64,000 nucleotides of DNA from contig BQOK01000001.1 in the NCBI GenBank assembly GCA_022835495.1, positions 2,852,001 through 2,916,000 of the forward strand, written 5' to 3'. This DNA comes from Oscillospiraceae bacterium (GTDB lineage Bacteria; Bacillota; Clostridia; Oscillospirales; Ruminococcaceae). This document shows positions 60,452 to 64,000 of the stretch, one piece after another. Both the position numbers and the translations under genes were made by a program. Each line of letters begins with the position of its first letter. The stretch's first letter is position 1. The notes under the pieces were generated by a model. That model worked only from the letters and a program-made list of their open reading frames with translations, was not told the DNA's origin and searched no databases.

Positions 60452-61873
60452 ATGACCTTCCTCTCGCTCTCGTTTGCTGCTTTTGCGGCCCTGGTGTTCG
60501 CCGCCTGGTGGGGCGCGCCCGCAAAGGCCCGCCCCCTGGTGCTGGCCGCGGCAAACCTTGTGTTCGCCCTCTCGCTGGGCCTGCACGCCCTGGCCGCTTT
60601 GCTGGCGGTCTCGGCCTTCAGCTGGGCGGCCGGGCTGTGGCTGGCCCGCAGCCCGCGCAAAGCGGCCCTGGCGGTGGGGTGCGCGGGCTGCCTTGCGCCC
60701 CTGCTCGCCTATAAATACCTCGCCCTGGCCGCGGCCGCCCTGGGCTGGCCCGGGCTTTTTGCAGGGCTGGCCGCCCCGGCCGGCATCAGCTTTTACACCT
60801 TCAAGGCCGTGGCCTATCTCGCCGAGGTCTATAAGGGCCGCCTGCGGCCGGAAAAAAGTGCTCTGCACTATTTCAACTACACCGGCTTTTTTGCCCAGCT
60901 GGCCAGCGGGCCGATCCAGGCCCCCGGCAGCCTGCTGCCCCAACTGGCCGCCCCGCCCCCGCGCTTTGACCGCGCGCTCGCCCTTGGCGGCTGTGTGCGC
61001 CTTTGCTGGGGCCTGTTTTTAAAAAAATGCCTGGCCGACCCGCTGGCAGGCTACCAGGGCGCCCTGGCCGACCCCGCGCACTACTACGGCCTGAGCGTGG
61101 CCTGGGCCCTGCTGGCCTTCAGCCTGCAGCTCTATTTCGACTTTGCAAGCTATTCCCAGCTGGCCATCGGCCTGGCAAACCTTCTGGGCTTTGAAACCGG
61201 GGAAAACTTTTTGAGCCCCTATTTTTCCCGCAGCATCGGCGAATTCTGGCGGCGCTGGCACATCAGCCTTTCGGCCTGGCTGCGCAATTACATCTACATC
61301 CCCCTGGGCGGCAGCCGCCGGGGCAAGGCCCGCCTGGTGCTGGCCACCATGGCCACCTTCCTGGTTTCCGGCGCGTGGCACGGCGCCGCGGGCGGGTTTC
61401 TTGTTTGGGGGGCGCTGCACGGCGTTTACCTGCTTGCAGGGCGCCTCACCCGCGCTGCGCGCGGCCGCGTTTGGGCCGCGCTGGGCCAGGGCGAACACAG
61501 CCCGCTGCGCAGCGCCGTGAGCTGGGCGTTCACCCTGCTCCTGGTGTTCGGCGCCTGGCTGTTCTTCGTCACCGGCACCCTGCCCGCCGCGCGGCAGGCC
61601 CTGGCCGCTTTGTTTTCGCCCTTCCCGTTCAGTGTGCAGTACCTCAAAGAGAGCATCACGCTGCTGGGCTTCACCCCTGCCATTTTGGTGCGGCTGGGGC
61701 TGTTCACGGCGCTGGCCGCCCTGGTGGACTGGCTGTCCCGCGGCGTGGGCTTCGGGGCATGGGCGGCGGCGCAGCGCCCCTGGGTGCAGGCGGCGCTGTG
61801 TTATGTGTGCGTGTTCGCCAGCCTGTTCTTCGGCGCGGCGGGCGCGCTGCCCAACATCTATTTTGCCTTTTGA
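60452..61873 (+). CDS. MBOAT-family membrane O-acyltransferase (AlgI/DltB-like)
   Basis: 473 residues from ATG 60452 (AGGAGG upstream). Ten or more helices. MBOAT core: GISFYTFKAVAYLAEVYKG, YFDFASYSQLAIGLANLLGF, SIGEFWRRWHISLSAWLRNY and the catalytic His in FLVSGAWHGAAGGFLVWGAL. Transfers acyl groups to extracellular polymers such as polysaccharide or teichoic acid. No dltA/dltC nearby, so an AlgI/PatA-like role is more likely than D-alanylation. Paired with an exported SGNH-like protein 16 bases downstream. Confidence 0.92.
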   Translation: MTFLSLSFAAFAALVFAAWWGAPAKARPLVLAAANLVFALSLGLHALAALLAVSAFSWAAGLWLARSPRKAALAVGCAGCLAPLLAYKYLALAAAALGWPGLFAGLAAPAGISFYTFKAVAYLAEVYKGRLRPEKSALHYFNYTGFFAQLASGPIQAPGSLLPQLAAPPPRFDRALALGGCVRLCWGLFLKKCLADPLAGYQGALADPAHYYGLSVAWALLAFSLQLYFDFASYSQLAIGLANLLGFETGENFLSPYFSRSIGEFWRRWHISLSAWLRNYIYIPLGGSRRGKARLVLATMATFLVSGAWHGAAGGFLVWGALHGVYLLAGRLTRAARGRVWAALGQGEHSPLRSAVSWAFTLLLVFGAWLFFVTGTLPAARQALAALFSPFPFSVQYLKESITLLGFTPAILVRLGLFTALAALVDWLSRGVGFGAWAAAQRPWVQAALCYVCVFASLFFGAAGALPNIYFAF

Positions 61874-61889
61874 TTGAAAGGAGCGGCCC

Positions 61890-62990
61890 GTGAAAAAATT
61901 TTTGGCAATTGTGGCGCTGTTCCTGGCGCCGGTGGCGCTGGTGGTGGGCCTGTTTGCGGGCGCCGTGTACGCCAGCGGCGAGTGGCGCACCGAAGATGAG
62001 ATCGCCGGCCGTGTGCTGGCGGGCGAACCTGCCTTTCTGGGCCTCGCCTATCGGGACAACACCCGCTATTACAAGCACCTTGTGGCCAGCGGCAAAGCCG
62101 CGGGCCTGCTGGTGCTGGGCACCAGCCGCAGCATGCAGTTCCACAGCGAGTTTTTCACTTCGCCCAGTTTTTACAACGCGGGCGGCGGCGCCAACTATGT
62201 GCACGAATACCGTTTTTTCCTGGAAAACCTGCCCGAGGCCTCTCTGCCCGATACCCTTGTGCTGGTGCTGGACCAATATTTCTTCCAGGAGGGCTGGTCC
62301 GCCGCGGAAACGCTGCCCCAGCTGGACTACAGCCACTATCCCTTTAACGCCGGCGCGGCCCTCACCCGCTCCCTGCAGGACTGGGCGGGCGGCAAATACA
62401 GCCTGCGCGCCGCCCTTGCCCCCGCGCCGAACACCTACGGCATGGCCGCCGTGGGCCGGGGCAGCGGCTTTTATGCAGACGGCAGCTACAGCTACGGCCG
62501 CCTGCTGGATCACCCTGAGGAAGGTTCCGACGTCGCCTTTCACGACAGCTTCGACCGCATCCAGCGCGGCGTGAACCGCTTTGAATGGGCGGCCGAAGTC
62601 TACGGGCCCAGCCTGGAAGAAATGGACCGGCTGCTTGCCTTCTGCAGCGGGCACGGCATCCGCGTGGCGGCGGTGATCCCGCCCTATGCGCCCAGCGTGT
62701 ACCTGCGCATGGCCGAAAGCGGCAACTACGGTTATCTCTCCCTGCTGCCCGCCGCGCTGCGCGAGCGCTTCGCGCCTTATGGCTTCGAGGTGTTCGACTT
62801 TACCTACATGCCCGACACCCTGGACGCCGAGTATCTCGACGGCTACCACGGCGGCGACCGGGTCTACGCCCGGCTCACCCTGGAGCTGGCGGCCCAAAGC
62901 AGCCTTTTGGCCGGCCAGATCGACACCGGCTACCTCACCGCCGCTTTGGCCCCCAGCGGCAACCCCCTGCGCCTGGCAAGCGCCGGCTGA
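61890..62990 (+). CDS. Exported DltD/SGNH-like partner of the acyltransferase
   Basis: 366 residues from GTG 61890 (AAAGGAGCGG upstream). N-terminal anchor (FLAIVALFLAPVALVVGLFAG), then an SGNH-type domain: LLVLGTSRSMQFHSEFF (block I Ser), FYNAGGGANYVHEYRFFLEN, and near the end DAEYLDGYHGGDRVYARL with the Asp-x-x-His pair. Such proteins complete acyl transfer outside the membrane with an MBOAT partner. Substrate unknown. Confidence 0.83.
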   Translation: MKKFLAIVALFLAPVALVVGLFAGAVYASGEWRTEDEIAGRVLAGEPAFLGLAYRDNTRYYKHLVASGKAAGLLVLGTSRSMQFHSEFFTSPSFYNAGGGANYVHEYRFFLENLPEASLPDTLVLVLDQYFFQEGWSAAETLPQLDYSHYPFNAGAALTRSLQDWAGGKYSLRAALAPAPNTYGMAAVGRGSGFYADGSYSYGRLLDHPEEGSDVAFHDSFDRIQRGVNRFEWAAEVYGPSLEEMDRLLAFCSGHGIRVAAVIPPYAPSVYLRMAESGNYGYLSLLPAALRERFAPYGFEVFDFTYMPDTLDAEYLDGYHGGDRVYARLTLELAAQSSLLAGQIDTGYLTAALAPSGNPLRLASAG

Positions 62991-62998
62991 ATCCCCGC

Positions 62999-63027
62999 TT
63001 GCGCCGCCTTTTGCGGCGGTATATAAT
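62999..63027 (+). promoter_or_regulatory. Promoter of trpS with overlapping hairpin
   Basis: TTGCGC (62999-63004), 17 bases, TATAAT (63022-63027). The spacer is a GCCGCC-TTTT-GGCGG hairpin that may also end the upstream transcript. Confidence 0.72.
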
Positions 63028-63086
63028 AGACCATAAGACACAGCGCGCGGCCGTGACGCCGCGCCGCAGAAACGAGGCAGAAAACA

Positions 63087-64000
63087 ATGAGTGAAACCCC
63101 TTTGCGCAAGCCGCGCATTTTATCCGGCATTCAGCCCACCGGCACCTTTACCCTGGGCAACTACGTGGGGGCGGTGCGCAACTGGGGCGCGCTGCAGCAG
63201 GAATACGAGTGCCTTTACATGGTGGCCGACCTGCACGCGCTGACCGTGCGCCAGGAGGCAGCGGCCCTGCGCCGCCAGACCCGCGAGGCCGCAGCCATGC
63301 TGCTGGCGGCCGGCATCGACCCGGAGCACAGCATCCTGTTCGTGCAGAGCCACGTGCCCGCCCACGCGCAGCTGGCATGGGTGCTGTCCTGCAACACCCA
63401 GTTCGGCGAACTGTCCCGCATGACCCAGTTCAAGGACAAAAGCGCCAAGCATGCCGACAATGTGAACGCCGGCCTGTTTACCTATCCCGCCCTTATGGCG
63501 GCGGATATCCTGGTCTACAACGCGGACCTGGTGCCGGTGGGGGTGGATCAAAAGCAACACCTGGAGCTGACCCGCAACGTGGCACAGCGCTTCAACAATC
63601 TTTACAGCCCCACCTTCACCGTGCCCGAACCCTACATCGGCAAAACCGGCGCCAAGATCATGAGCCTGCAGGAGCCGGAAAAAAAGATGAGCAAATCCGA
63701 CACAAACGCGAACAGCTTTATCCTGATGACCGACGACGCCGACACCATCCTGCGCAAGTGCAGGCGCGCCGTGACCGACTCCGAAGGGGTGGTCCGCGCG
63801 GCGGACGATAAGCCCGGCGTGACCAATCTCATGAGCATTTACGGCGTGCTCACCGGCAAAAGCTTCGGGGCCATCGAGGCCGAATTTGCCGGCCAGGGTT
63901 ACGGGACCTTCAAGGAGGCGATGGCCGCCTCCATCATCGACGCTTTTGCCCCCATCCAGGCCGAATATGCCCGCATCCTGGCAGACAAGGCATATCTCGA
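63087..64000 (+). CDS. trpS: Tryptophanyl-tRNA synthetase (C-terminus beyond window)
   Basis: Open from ATG 63087 (ACGAGG upstream) to the window end, 304 codons. Class I motifs: ILSGIQPTGTFTLGNYVGAV (HIGH region) and EPEKKMSKSDTNA (KMSKS). Also VADLHALTVRQ, YPALMAADILVYNADLVPVG and DQKQHLELTRNVAQRFN, all typical of TrpRS. The usual protein is ~330-340 residues, so only about 30 residues are missing. Confidence 0.96.
   Translation, partial: MSETPLRKPRILSGIQPTGTFTLGNYVGAVRNWGALQQEYECLYMVADLHALTVRQEAAALRRQTREAAAMLLAAGIDPEHSILFVQSHVPAHAQLAWVLSCNTQFGELSRMTQFKDKSAKHADNVNAGLFTYPALMAADILVYNADLVPVGVDQKQHLELTRNVAQRFNNLYSPTFTVPEPYIGKTGAKIMSLQEPEKKMSKSDTNANSFILMTDDADTILRKCRRAVTDSEGVVRAADDKPGVTNLMSIYGVLTGKSFGAIEAEFAGQGYGTFKEAMAASIIDAFAPIQAEYARILADKAYL

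Overview
The window looks like a chromosome segment of a Gram-positive, spore-forming member of the Clostridia, probably an Oscillospirales/Ruminococcaceae-type gut anaerobe. The reasons are the GC-rich housekeeping genes, a SpoIIE phosphatase, a BlaI/BlaR1-type regulator pair, a YesM/YesN-type two-component pair beside a sugar ABC permease, and consensus sigma-A promoters with purine-rich ribosome binding sites. The taxonomic call is inference from gene content.

Left flank (1-7553): a truncated ABC sugar permease, divergent from a YesM/YesN-type histidine kinase and response regulator; a DUF1836 regulator followed by a small membrane protein with a frameshift; a ClC chloride transporter with a clear promoter and terminator; and a six-helix membrane protein just upstream of the giant toxin gene.

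Central island (7590-38473): one complete 2805-residue Rhs/WapA-like surface toxin gene has a signal peptide, Pro/Glu spacer, LysM domain, DUF6531-like start, a long YD-repeat barrel, Rhs core, Gly/Ser hinge, glycine-zipper trunk and a colicin-E5-like RNase tip, followed by its immunity gene. About 22 kb of same-strand cassettes follow. Broken 3' fragments of rhs (core, trunk or only a toxin tail) alternate with roughly 30 AT-rich immunity-type genes, including Imm53, SUKH/SMI1, integral-membrane types and several paralogue sets. At least six cassette borders carry the same ~200-bp unit: a terminator hairpin with compensating base changes, then a ghost of one YD repeat ending in TGGTAAAAT. This reads as an archive of toxin tips and immunities able to recombine with the single expressed rhs gene. 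It is the most interesting system in the window.

Right flank (38761-64000): a duplicated YcxB-like membrane protein; a leftward block ruvX, lysS, greA, an EF-G-like GTPase, a degenerate P-type-ATPase-like protein and rlmB; then rightward ogg and fba. A leftward BlaI repressor, BlaR1-M23 fusion and M23/LysM/G5 hydrolase group follows, with a consensus promoter overlapped by two BlaI-like operators. Next come a small lipoprotein, spoIIE, gltX, an MBOAT/SGNH acylation pair, and the start of trpS, which runs off the window. No tRNA, rRNA or CRISPR array was seen.
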